This document shows, piece after piece, positions 15,206-22,952 of a stretch of DNA of 64,000 bases. The notes under the pieces were generated by a model that saw only the letters and a program-made list of their open reading frames with translations, made no database searches and was not told the origin of the DNA. The DNA comes from Candidatus Solirubrobacter pratensis (lineage in GTDB: Bacteria; Actinomycetota; Thermoleophilia; Solirubrobacterales; Solirubrobacteraceae). Position numbers and translations under genes: made by a program. The DNA is taken from assembly GCF_000425945.1 (NCBI RefSeq), contig NZ_KE384481.1, positions 62,001-126,000 on the forward strand. Reading direction: 5' to 3'. Each line of letters begins with the position of its first letter. Position 1 is the first letter of the stretch.

Positions 15206-16051
15206 TCAGGCGGCCGCCTCGGCGCGCTTGCGCCGCCAGCGGTCCAGGCCCTGGAAGAGCTGGTCCGGCGGCGCGGCCTGGATCACCGACGCGGCGTCGC
15301 GGTCGGCGCCGGCCTCGATCCGCGCCTCGAGCGCGGCCACGAACCCGTCGAGGTCGTGCTCGGCGGCCAGGCCGGCCTCCATGTGCAGCGCCTCGCGGCA
15401 CGCCTCGAGCTGGGCGGCCGGGTCCTCGGCCGCGCCGAAGTGCGTGAGCGCCAGCGTCGCGGGCTCCCAGGCGGCGATCGTGTCGATCGAGCGGTTCCAG
15501 AGGTCGACGTCGATGTCCGGCGGCGGCGTCGGCGCGATCGTGAGGTCGTGCGGGGGCACGCGCACGCCGGCCATGTCGCCGACGAACGCCCAGCCCGAGG
15601 GCTCGTGGAAGTAGGAGACGTGGTGCGACGCGTGCCCGGGCGTGTACTCGACGCGGAACGCGCCCTCGACGTCGCGCTCGCCGCCGCTCAGCACGCGCAG
15701 GTTCGCCTCCGGCACGGGCACGACCTCCCCCCACAGCCGGCGCAGGCCCTCGTCGCCGCCGTACAGCCGCCCGGCGCTGGCCACGAGCTTCGACGGATCC
15801 GCCAGATGCGGCGCGCCGCGCTCGTGCACGTAGACCGGGAGGTCAGGCCAGCGCCGCACGAGCGATCCCGCCGCGCCCGCGTGGTCGAAGTGGATGTGCG
15901 TCAGCAGCAGCGCGCGCGGCTTCTCGCCCCCGAGCGCCTCGAGCAGCGTCGCCTCGGTCGACTGCGGGCCGGGGTCGACGAGCAGCCCGTCGACCTCCCA
16001 GCAGCAGATGACCTTCTCCCGACCCATGTGGAGCACGTCGATGTCCCGCAT
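15206..16051 (-). CDS. MBL-fold metallo-hydrolase
   Basis: A 281-residue metallo-beta-lactamase-fold protein. The metal motif HIHFDHAG (HxHxDH) is present, followed by further metal ligands in TPGHASHH, VGDMAG and LTHFG. The fold is cytosolic here (no signal peptide). Family members hydrolyse lactones, thioesters or phosphodiesters using two metal ions. It begins two bases after the stop of the fuconolactonase-like gene and ends at a GCCGC-type hairpin (15199-15216), so it is the last gene of the operon starting at 17.36 kb. A lactone or thioester substrate in the same sugar pathway is plausible but not shown. Confidence 0.82.
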   Translation of the reverse strand: MRDIDVLHMGREKVICCWEVDGLLVDPGPQSTEATLLEALGGEKPRALLLTHIHFDHAGAAGSLVRRWPDLPVYVHERGAPHLADPSKLVASAGRLYGGDEGLRRLWGEVVPVPEANLRVLSGGERDVEGAFRVEYTPGHASHHVSYFHEPSGWAFVGDMAGVRVPPHDLTIAPTPPPDIDVDLWNRSIDTIAAWEPATLALTHFGAAEDPAAQLEACREALHMEAGLAAEHDLDGFVAALEARIEAGADRDAASVIQAAPPDQLFQGLDRWRRKRAEAAA

Positions 16052-16053
16052 GG

Positions 16054-16782
16054 CTAGAAACCGTAGACGGCGGCGGCGTTCGCGAGCACCGAAGCGGGCG
16101 CGACCGACGCCACCGCGTCGAGCCAGCGCTCCGGATCCCGCGTGAGCGGCCAGTCCGAGCCGTAGAGGCAGCGCTCGGCGCCGAAGACGTCCAACGCGTG
16201 GGAGAGGTACGGCCGCACGTCCTCCCGCGCCCACCCGGGCCCGAGCTCGGCTTCAAGCCCCGAGAGCTTGCAGAACACGTTCTCGCGCGCCGCGAGGACG
16301 GTGACGTGCTCGCGCCACGGGTCGAGCCCGTGCGGCTTGCCGAGGTGATCGAGCACGATCCTCGTGCCGGGGCACCGCGCCGCGAGCGCGGTCACGAGCG
16401 GCAGCTGCTCGCGCGTGACGCACGCGTCGAAGACGAGCCCGGCTTCGCCGCAGCGCCGGACGCCGCTCACGACGGCGTCGAAGAGCGCATCCGGCTGCCC
16501 CTGCAGGAGCCGGCGGACGCCCTTGACGACCGGCGGGAACACGAGGTCCGGATCGTTCTCGAGCGGCGCGAAGGCGACGATCGCCGAGACGGCACCCAAG
16601 GACTCGACCCACTCGACCTCCGCGCGCCCCTCGTCGTCGCGGCAATCGGCCTGCACGAACACGAGCGCGTCCGCGCCGCCGCCGTAGTCCTCGGGCAGGA
16701 AGGGGCGGCGCAGCTCGTCAGGGAGCCAGTCGTAGTGCAGCCGGCCCGGGTCCCAGAAGTGGACGTGGCCGTCGGCGATCAC
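16054..16782 (-). CDS. Amidohydrolase family protein, L-fuconolactonase-like
   Basis: A 242-residue TIM-barrel hydrolase. It opens with DGHVHFWDPGRLHYDWL, the HxHxWD start of the fuconolactonase / 2-pyrone-4,6-dicarboxylate lactonase branch, and has VLDHLGKPHG and LYGSDWPLT, whose His and Asp residues complete the active site. It is expected to open a sugar lactone. The GTG start overlaps the stop of the truncated permease by four bases. Together with the aldo/keto reductase across the divergent promoter it suggests oxidation of a 6-deoxy sugar to its lactone and then to the acid. It is shorter than many family members (about 280). Confidence 0.82.
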   Translation of the reverse strand: MIADGHVHFWDPGRLHYDWLPDELRRPFLPEDYGGGADALVFVQADCRDDEGRAEVEWVESLGAVSAIVAFAPLENDPDLVFPPVVKGVRRLLQGQPDALFDAVVSGVRRCGEAGLVFDACVTREQLPLVTALAARCPGTRIVLDHLGKPHGLDPWREHVTVLAARENVFCKLSGLEAELGPGWAREDVRPYLSHALDVFGAERCLYGSDWPLTRDPERWLDAVASVAPASVLANAAAVYGF

Positions 16783-17363
16783 TCCTGTGCCCGGCCGCTC
16801 GTGATCCGCGAGACCATCAGCGCCACGAGGATGATCCCGCCGTTGAGCGCGTCGATCCACTGCGCCGGCACGCCGCCGAGCGTCAGCACGTTCTGGATCG
16901 TGTACAGCAGCAGGATCCCGGTGAAGGCGCCGAACACGGTGCCCTTGCCGCCGCTCAGCGAGACGCCGCCGATCACCGCAGCGGCGAACACGGTGAAGAT
17001 CGCGCCGTTGCCCTGGTTGGCCGCCACCGACGCGAGCCGGCCGGAGATCAGCATGCCGCCGATCGCGGCGAGCAGCGAGGCGACGATCAGCACCGACCAC
17101 AGCACGCGGTCGGTCCGGATGCCGGCCGCCCGCGCCGCGTCGAGGTTGCCGCCGATCGCGTACAGGGAGCGCCCCCAGCGCGTGAACCCGAGCACGCCGC
17201 CGGCGATCGCGAACAGCCCGACGCAGATCCACATCGGGTTCATCGCGTCGGACCCGTCGAGCATCCGCGACGTCGGGAAGCGCACGTCGCGAACCTCGAG
17301 CTCGACGATCCGCTCCACGTCGGCGAGATGCGGCGAGCCGTTGGTGTGATCGGGAGAAATCAT
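16779..17363 (-). pseudogene. Sugar ABC transporter permease, C-terminal half only (RbsC type)
   Basis: The 194 residues match the second half of RbsC-type permeases: FTRWGRSLYAIGGNLDAARAAGIRTD, then FAAAVIGGVSLSGGKGTVFGA and a final two helices. The usual first 130 residues with four or five helices are absent and replaced by a short soluble leader. No matching ATPase or binding protein is next to it. It is probably the remnant of a deoxysugar importer. Even so it keeps a clean reading frame and a four-base overlap with the lactonase gene, so it may still be translated to carry coupling. Confidence 0.7.
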
Positions 17364-17433
17364 CCGATGACTAGCTCAACACAAGCGCTCGGTTTCCGCA
17401 AGCGCGACGTTCTCGGTGATATACATCGGACCA

Positions 17434-17460
17434 ATGGCCGACGTGACCGACGAAGGCTGA
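17434..17460 (+). CDS. Possible 8-residue leader ORF before the aldo/keto reductase
   Basis: ATG to TGA encodes MADVTDEG. A TATACAT box ends seven bases before its ATG, so the transcript would start at or near this codon. The stop is three bases from the reductase ATG at 17464, and GAAGG inside the mini-ORF could serve as that gene's ribosome binding site, so re-initiation would link the two. Confidence 0.35.
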   Translation: MADVTDEG

Positions 17461-17463
17461 GCG

Positions 17464-18402
17464 ATGCTCGAGCTGCCGCGGCTCGGACTCGGCTGCGCCC
17501 CGCTCGGCGGGCTCTTCTCCGAGGTCGGCGACGAGCAGGCGCGCGACGCGGTCGACGCGGCGTGGGATGCCGGCATCCGGTTCTTCGACGTCGCGCCGCA
17601 GTACGGCGTCGGCCGCGCCGAGCGGCGGGTCGGCGCCGCACTGGGCTCGCGCCCGCGCGCCGAGTACATCCTCTCCACGAAGGTCGGGAGGCTGGTCGTG
17701 GACCCTGGCGCCGGCGACGAGCGCCCGACCCACTTCGCCGGTGCGCCGCCGGCCGAGCTCGCGTTCGACTACTCGCGCGACGGGGTCCTCAGGTCGCTGG
17801 AGGACAGCCTCGGGCGGCTGGGGCACGACCGCGTCGACATCGTCCACGTCCACGACCCGGACGACCACCTCGAGCAGGCGATCGCCGAAGCCGTGCCCGC
17901 GCTGTGCGAGCTGCGCGAGCAGGGCGTCATCCGCGCCGTCGGCGCCGGCATGAACCACGCCGCGCCGCTCGCCCGCATCGTCGCCGAGGCCGATGTGGAC
18001 TGCATCCTGCTGGCCGGCCGCTACACGCTGCTCGACCACGCCGGCGCGCTGGACCTGCTCGGCGCCTGCGGCGGGCGCGGCGTCGCCGTGATCGCCGCCG
18101 GCGTCTTCAACAGCGGCCTGCTCGCGGGCGGCTCCACGTTCGACTACGCGCCGGCGGGCGAGGAGCTGCTGGCCCGCGCGCGGACGCTGAAGGAGGCGTG
18201 CGAGGTGCACGGCGTGCCGCTCCCCGCCGCCGCCATGCGCTTCCCGCTCGGTCATCCGGCCGTCGCCTCCGTGCTCGTCGGCGCGCGGTCGCGTGAAGAG
18301 GTCCGGGACAACGCCGCGGGGTTCGAGAGGCCGATCCCCGCGGCGTTGTGGCGAGGGCTGCGCGCAGCCGGACTGCTCGACGCACGCATCCCCGTCCCCT
18401 GA
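17464..18402 (+). CDS. Aldo/keto reductase, D-threo-aldose (L-fucose) dehydrogenase type
   Basis: A 312-residue AKR. Catalytic residues are seen as Asp and Tyr in FFDVAPQYGVGRAE, Lys in STKVG and His in VHVHDPDD. The opening LGLGCAPLGGLF and the GRYTLLDHAG segment are typical of the D-threo-aldose / L-fucose / galactose dehydrogenase branch, which oxidises a free sugar at C1 to the lactone with NAD(P). The fuconolactonase-like gene is on the facing operon and a GH95-like protein is immediately convergent, so an L-fucose oxidative pathway is the best reading. The exact sugar is not proven. Confidence 0.83.
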   Translation: MLELPRLGLGCAPLGGLFSEVGDEQARDAVDAAWDAGIRFFDVAPQYGVGRAERRVGAALGSRPRAEYILSTKVGRLVVDPGAGDERPTHFAGAPPAELAFDYSRDGVLRSLEDSLGRLGHDRVDIVHVHDPDDHLEQAIAEAVPALCELREQGVIRAVGAGMNHAAPLARIVAEADVDCILLAGRYTLLDHAGALDLLGACGGRGVAVIAAGVFNSGLLAGGSTFDYAPAGEELLARARTLKEACEVHGVPLPAAAMRFPLGHPAVASVLVGARSREEVRDNAAGFERPIPAALWRGLRAAGLLDARIPVP

Positions 18403-18403
18403 C

Positions 18404-21400
18404 CTACGGCATCGTCGTCGACAGCGTGAACGTCAACGTCTTCGCGTAGGTGCCCGTGTAGAGGGCGTCGGCGGCGGCGATCGGCTGCTTGACGTCGATC
18501 CCCACCGTGTCGCCCGAGACCGGTGCTGTCCAACTCGCGAGGCCGGTTGGGCTCGCGCCCACTGGCGTGAACGCCCCGCTCGCCTTGACCTGCAGCGCCT
18601 GCGGCATCGTGTGGCTCCCGTTGACCAGGTGGCCCGGGGCGGTCGCGCTCGCGTCGGCCACGGTCAGGGTCGCGTTGGTCGCCGTCGAGGTCACGTTCGA
18701 CGTGGCCGAGGCGGTGTAGTCCTGCGTCCTGCCCGGCGTGAAGATGCCGAAGGACGGCGCGGGGCTGATCGCCAGCGCCAGCACCGCCGGGACGCTGCCG
18801 CCGATCTCGACCGGCTGGTCGACCTTGACCACGAACGCGAGCTTCTGCCAGGTGGCGCGCTCGCCGGCCGACAGCGCCTTGGTGAAGACCGCCGTGCGGT
18901 CGACCTCGGCGCTGATGCGCTGGCCGCCGGTCTGGTCGGCCCCGATGCGGTACTCGCCGCCGGCGCAGCCGTTGATGCCGAAGCCCGAGTTGTAGGTGCC
19001 GCCGCCCAGGCGCGTCCCGTCGACGTACACGTCGAACGCGCCGGTCCGCTGGAACGCGATCACGAGGTCGATGAAGCGGCCGGTCGGCAGGACGGCGGTC
19101 GTCGTCACGCCGCTGCCCGACGTGATCACTCGCAGCGCGCCGCTCGGCGTGAGGTCGATCAGGATGCCGTCGGCGTCGCCGCCGCTCGCGGTCTTCCAGT
19201 CCCAGATGCGGCGGTAGCTGCTGCCCGGGTTGATCTTGATCTCGGTCGCGAACGTCGCCTCGCGCAGGTAGCCGAGCGTCGTCGCCGGGGTCCGCAGGTA
19301 GCGGCCGCCGTCGATGCTCGCCGAGCTGCCGGTCGGGCCGGTCGCGAGGTAGGTCGCCGGGCCGCCGGCGAACGCGCCGTTGCGCCCGTAGCTCGACCAG
19401 TCCTTGATCGTGTCGCCCGAGCTGGGGTCCCACGCGACCACGGTGGGGCCGGCAGGCGTGGCGCACGGGCCCGGCGGCTCGTAGCCGACCGGGTCGATGC
19501 CGATGCGGGCGTTGCTCTGAGCCAGGTGGCGCGTCTTGGTCGCCGGCGTGCCGGTGATCTGCGCCTTGGGCAGCGCGGTCGTTGGCGCGCTCGCGCGCTG
19601 GACGAGGTACTTCCCGCCGTCCGCCGCCGCGATCGTGAACGTGTCAGCGGTGGTGGTCGGGACGACGACCGTGCCGGTGTCCGACCCGTCGACGACCTGC
19701 ACGCCCTGGCCGGGCCAGGGGTTCTTGACGCGGATGTCGTGCGCGGCGCCGGACTCGATCGCGACGGTCGTGATCGTGCCGCCCTGAACCTGCACGTCGA
19801 CCTTGGAGCGGTGCTGGAGGAAGACCGTGCCCTCCGCGTCCCAGCCGGGCGGGACGGCGGGCGCGATCCGCAGCAGGCCGTCGAAGTCCTGCGCGAGCGA
19901 CTCGTTGAGCGCCAGCGCGGTGACCCCGACCTGCTCGTCGTAGGGCTCGGTCAGGTTGCCGCCGCTGCCGAGGTTCGCGAGGCCGTTGGCGAACAGCTGG
20001 AACGAGGACGTCGACGCGCGCAGGCGCGACGCGACCTCGGATCCCATGCCCAGCCGCGCGGCCTGCACGGGGTCATACGTCCAGTCGTTGGAGTTGATGT
20101 TGCGGCGACGCGCGTACGTCGTCCTCGCGAGGTTCCAGAGCGGGCTCTGGTCGGAGATCAGGTTGTACGGCCAGACCGGCTCGAGATCGAGGTTCTCGCT
20201 GTTGCGGAACGGCGCCGCCGGGTCCGAGGAGAAGCCGAGGACGGTGTTTCCGTCGTTGTCGCCGGCCGCCGTCTTGAGCTGCGTGTGCGTGGCCGCGTCC
20301 GTCCGCGGGAAGTCGAGCAGCTTCGGGATCGCCGCCTGCGCGGCGCTCACCAGGTCCGGGTCCTTGCCGAGCAGCGTGGCCGACTCGACCACGATCGGGA
20401 GCAGCTGCTTCATGGCCGCGATGTCGGTGATCGGGTCATGCACGTCCCACTGCGACTCGTGCGCATTGGACGGGAACGTGTGGAGCTTGCCGTCGGCGCC
20501 GGTGGTGCTGTAGGCGAGCATGAAGCGCGCGGCGTCGGCGATCAGTGGGTAGTTCGCCTCCAGGAACGCGCGGTCGTCGGTGGCCTGGTAGGTGCGCCAG
20601 ACCCACGAGGCGACCTCGGAGGCGGTCGTGATGTTGCGCTTGTTGTAGCTCTCGGCGCCGACCGAGTCGCAGGAGCTGTTGCCCTCGTCGGTGCCGGTGT
20701 ACCAGCCGGTGCCATCGAAGCGCATGGTCTCGGGGATGCAGATGCCGGGACGCCCGCCCATCCGCAGCGTCGTCCACGCGCGGATCGCGTCGAGGTTGTC
20801 GTGATAGAGCCGGAACCGCGGCGCGTTCATGGCGGTGTTGCCGGCGCCGATGTTGGCGGCGATCTGCATCCGCATGTTCCAGAACCAGTAGTGGCCGCCG
20901 CCCCACGACTGCTGGTCGCGCGAGAAGTTGAACATGTCGGCGACGCCGGCCTGGCTGGACGGGAACGTGTCGCGCTCGGAGGCGCCCTCGACGTAGAGGA
21001 AGATCGTGCGCAGGTTCTCCATGTAGTCCGCGGTGCCGTCGGCGGAGGTCAGCTTCATCAGGCCGACCTTGCTCCAGTAGTCGTGCCACCAGGTCAGGTG
21101 GGCGCTCCGGAGCGCGTCGGCGGGAGCGGTGGCGTCGGAGCCGAGCGTGGCGGCCGCGGTCGCCGCGGCGTCGCCGCCCGTCCAGTGCGGGACCGAGACC
21201 ACGACGCGGAAGGAGCCGTCGATGTTGGGCCGGAAGCTGACCTGCGCGGTACGGGCGTCGACGACCGAGGAGACGATGTCGCGGCCGCCGGCGGTGATCG
21301 CGGCGAGCGACCCGAACGTCTTGCCGGTGCCGCCGCTCGCGCTGCCGGTGTCGACCCACGTCTCGGCGAGCCGCGCGATGCCGTTGCTCGAGCCGGCCTG

Positions 21401-21895
21401 CGGGGTGCGGCCGGCCTGCAGGTTGACCTGGGCCGTCTGGGCGGACGCCGGGTCGGCGCCGGTGACGTCGACGACCAGCTCGTCCTTGTCGGCGCGCACG
21501 TACGTGGTCGCCGTCATGCCGCCGCCCGACTGGCGGTAGGTGGCGTCGTAGAGGTCGACGCTCGCCTTGTAGTCCGCGGCGCTGGTCATCGCCTGCAGGC
21601 CGGGGATCACGACCTGTCCGGGCGACCTGCGCGTCGGGAAGGTGTCGGCGCGCTCGAGCTGGGCGGTGAAGCCCTGCTGCGCCCAGACCGCCGCGCCCAT
21701 CACGCCGTTGCCGACGGGCATGGAGAGCGGACCGGTGGCCGGCGCCTGCTCGAGGATGATGTTCGAGCGCCGCACGACGTTCGCCGTGTCGACGTCGAAA
21801 TGCCCGTTGCTCCACGCCGTCGTGTCGGCCAGCGCCGCCGGCGCCGGCACAGCCATCGCGGCGGCGAGCGCCGCGATCATCCTCGTACCCCGCAC
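18404..21895 (-). CDS. Large secreted glycoside-hydrolase-like protein (GH95 / DUF5703-like) with LamG-like domain
   Basis: An exported protein of about 1163 residues. GTG 21895 is chosen because GAGGAGAGAG lies just upstream and it gives a compact signal peptide (MRGTRMIAALAAAMAVPAPAALA). An N-terminal beta domain contains SMPVGNGVMGAAVW and RADTFPTRRSPGQV. A central (alpha/alpha)6 part has QQSWGGGHYWFWNMRMQI and FPSNAHESQWDVHDP, as in GH95-type enzymes (alpha-L-fucosidase and relatives). A concanavalin/LamG-like domain (WDPSSGDTIKDWSSYGRNG) and a C-terminal beta domain follow. It should act outside the cell on polysaccharide. Fucosidase activity is inferred from the neighbours only; catalytic residues were not verified. 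Confidence 0.78.
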   Translation of the reverse strand: MRGTRMIAALAAAMAVPAPAALADTTAWSNGHFDVDTANVVRRSNIILEQAPATGPLSMPVGNGVMGAAVWAQQGFTAQLERADTFPTRRSPGQVVIPGLQAMTSAADYKASVDLYDATYRQSGGGMTATTYVRADKDELVVDVTGADPASAQTAQVNLQAGRTPQAGSSNGIARLAETWVDTGSASGGTGKTFGSLAAITAGGRDIVSSVVDARTAQVSFRPNIDGSFRVVVSVPHWTGGDAAATAAATLGSDATAPADALRSAHLTWWHDYWSKVGLMKLTSADGTADYMENLRTIFLYVEGASERDTFPSSQAGVADMFNFSRDQQSWGGGHYWFWNMRMQIAANIGAGNTAMNAPRFRLYHDNLDAIRAWTTLRMGGRPGICIPETMRFDGTGWYTGTDEGNSSCDSVGAESYNKRNITTASEVASWVWRTYQATDDRAFLEANYPLIADAARFMLAYSTTGADGKLHTFPSNAHESQWDVHDPITDIAAMKQLLPIVVESATLLGKDPDLVSAAQAAIPKLLDFPRTDAATHTQLKTAAGDNDGNTVLGFSSDPAAPFRNSENLDLEPVWPYNLISDQSPLWNLARTTYARRRNINSNDWTYDPVQAARLGMGSEVASRLRASTSSFQLFANGLANLGSGGNLTEPYDEQVGVTALALNESLAQDFDGLLRIAPAVPPGWDAEGTVFLQHRSKVDVQVQGGTITTVAIESGAAHDIRVKNPWPGQGVQVVDGSDTGTVVVPTTTADTFTIAAADGGKYLVQRASAPTTALPKAQITGTPATKTRHLAQSNARIGIDPVGYEPPGPCATPAGPTVVAWDPSSGDTIKDWSSYGRNGAFAGGPATYLATGPTGSSASIDGGRYLRTPATTLGYLREATFATEIKINPGSSYRRIWDWKTASGGDADGILIDLTPSGALRVITSGSGVTTTAVLPTGRFIDLVIAFQRTGAFDVYVDGTRLGGGTYNSGFGINGCAGGEYRIGADQTGGQRISAEVDRTAVFTKALSAGERATWQKLAFVVKVDQPVEIGGSVPAVLALAISPAPSFGIFTPGRTQDYTASATSNVTSTATNATLTVADASATAPGHLVNGSHTMPQALQVKASGAFTPVGASPTGLASWTAPVSGDTVGIDVKQPIAAADALYTGTYAKTLTFTLSTTMP

Positions 21896-21983
21896 GCTCT
21901 CTCTCCTCGTCAGCCCCGTTCGGCCAGCCGCGCAACTATTACCTCCAGCGCGGATCAAGTCAAGGCATTGACCCGATGTTTGC

Positions 21984-22028
21984 GACCTTTCACGAGTTGA
22001 GCGGGATCTTTCATCCTCATGAAAGGTC
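21984..22028. promoter_or_regulatory. Operator-like repeats between GH95-like and GntR genes
   Basis: GACCTTTCA (21984-21992), GATCTTTCAT (22005-22014) and ATGAAAGGTC (22019-22028) are three copies of one half-site. The last two form a palindrome with 10-base arms (one mismatch) and a 4-base centre; the first is 21 bases upstream in direct orientation. Position before the GH95-like gene and its divergent FadR-type regulator makes it the likely regulator site. Confidence 0.6.
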
Positions 22029-22137
22029 TATTCGTCCGGTCAATTCGGGGGAGATAGACGCGCGGCCACGTAGAGCCGCGATGCGAATCAGGTCGAAAAC
22101 GTTGCGGTGAGGGCCGTGCGGTAGAAAGATCGGAGGA

Positions 22138-22848
22138 ATGAGCGTCACCCAGCAGGCGATCGACGAGATCAAGGGCATGATCATCCGCGGGGAGCTTCGC
22201 CCCGGCGACAGGTTGCCCAAGGAGGCCGACCTCGCCGGCCGCCTCGGTCTCTCGCGCAACTCGCTGCGCGAGGCGGTGCGCGCACTGACCTTGATCCGGA
22301 TCCTCGAGACGCGCCAGGGCGACGGCACCTACGTCACCAGCCTGGAGCCGGACATCCTGCTGGAGACGATCAGCTTCGTCGCGGACTTCCACCAGGACCG
22401 CACGCTGCTGCACGTGCTCGAGGTCCGCCGCATGCTCGAGTCCTCGGCCGCGGCGCTGGCGGCCCAGCACGCGACCGAGGAGGAGCTGGAGGCGCTCGCG
22501 ACGCTCGTCAGCGAGATGGACGCGTGCGAGACGGTCGAGGCGTTCGTCGAGAACGACCTCGCCTTTCATCGGACGATCGCAGTCGCCTCGCGCAACCCGG
22601 TGCTCGCGTCGCTGCTGGACTCCTTCTCCAGCCGCACGTCGCGCGCACGGGTCTGGCGCGGCGTCACGCAGGCCGGCGCGATCGAGCAGACCAAGGCCGA
22701 CCACCAGGCGATCTACGCGGCGCTCCTGCACCGCCGCGTCGACATCGCCGCCGGCCTCTCGATCGCCCACGTCTCCTCAGTCGAGGCGTGGCTCGAGCAC
22801 GCGCTCGAGGCCGCCGACGACGAGGCGCCCGAGAGCGCGGCGGCCTGA
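22138..22848 (+). CDS. GntR family regulator, FadR subfamily
   Basis: A 236-residue regulator: winged helix at residues 1-70 (IRGELRPGDRLPKEADLAGRLGLSRNSLREAVRAL) and an all-helical FCD ligand domain from about 85, with the conserved metal/ligand residues in EVRRMLE, NDLAFHRTI and DHQAIYAAL. GGAGGA precedes the ATG. FadR-type proteins sense acids or sugar acids; with a deoxysugar locus on its left, a fuconate-like effector is a fair guess. It probably controls the divergent GH95-like gene through the repeats at 21984-22028. Confidence 0.9.
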   Translation: MSVTQQAIDEIKGMIIRGELRPGDRLPKEADLAGRLGLSRNSLREAVRALTLIRILETRQGDGTYVTSLEPDILLETISFVADFHQDRTLLHVLEVRRMLESSAAALAAQHATEEELEALATLVSEMDACETVEAFVENDLAFHRTIAVASRNPVLASLLDSFSSRTSRARVWRGVTQAGAIEQTKADHQAIYAALLHRRVDIAAGLSIAHVSSVEAWLEHALEAADDEAPESAAA

Positions 22849-22952
22849 GCGCGATGCTGGTGTCGGCGTAGTTCCCGCCCGCGGGCGTGGCGGCCCGCCG
22901 CGAGAGAACCGATCCCGGCGACGCTCCGCGCGAGGGCGAGGACGACCAGGCC

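Noticed and set aside
13652..15614. Several long open frames in the repeat block
   Set aside because: They consist of Arg/Ala/Pro/Gly strings, follow the DNA repeats, and have no start signals or families.
18293..22000. Very long open frame on the plus strand across the GH95-like gene
   Set aside because: It is antisense to a gene with signal peptide, ribosome binding site and recognisable domains, and is rich in Arg, Gly and Asp as expected of a mirror frame at high GC.
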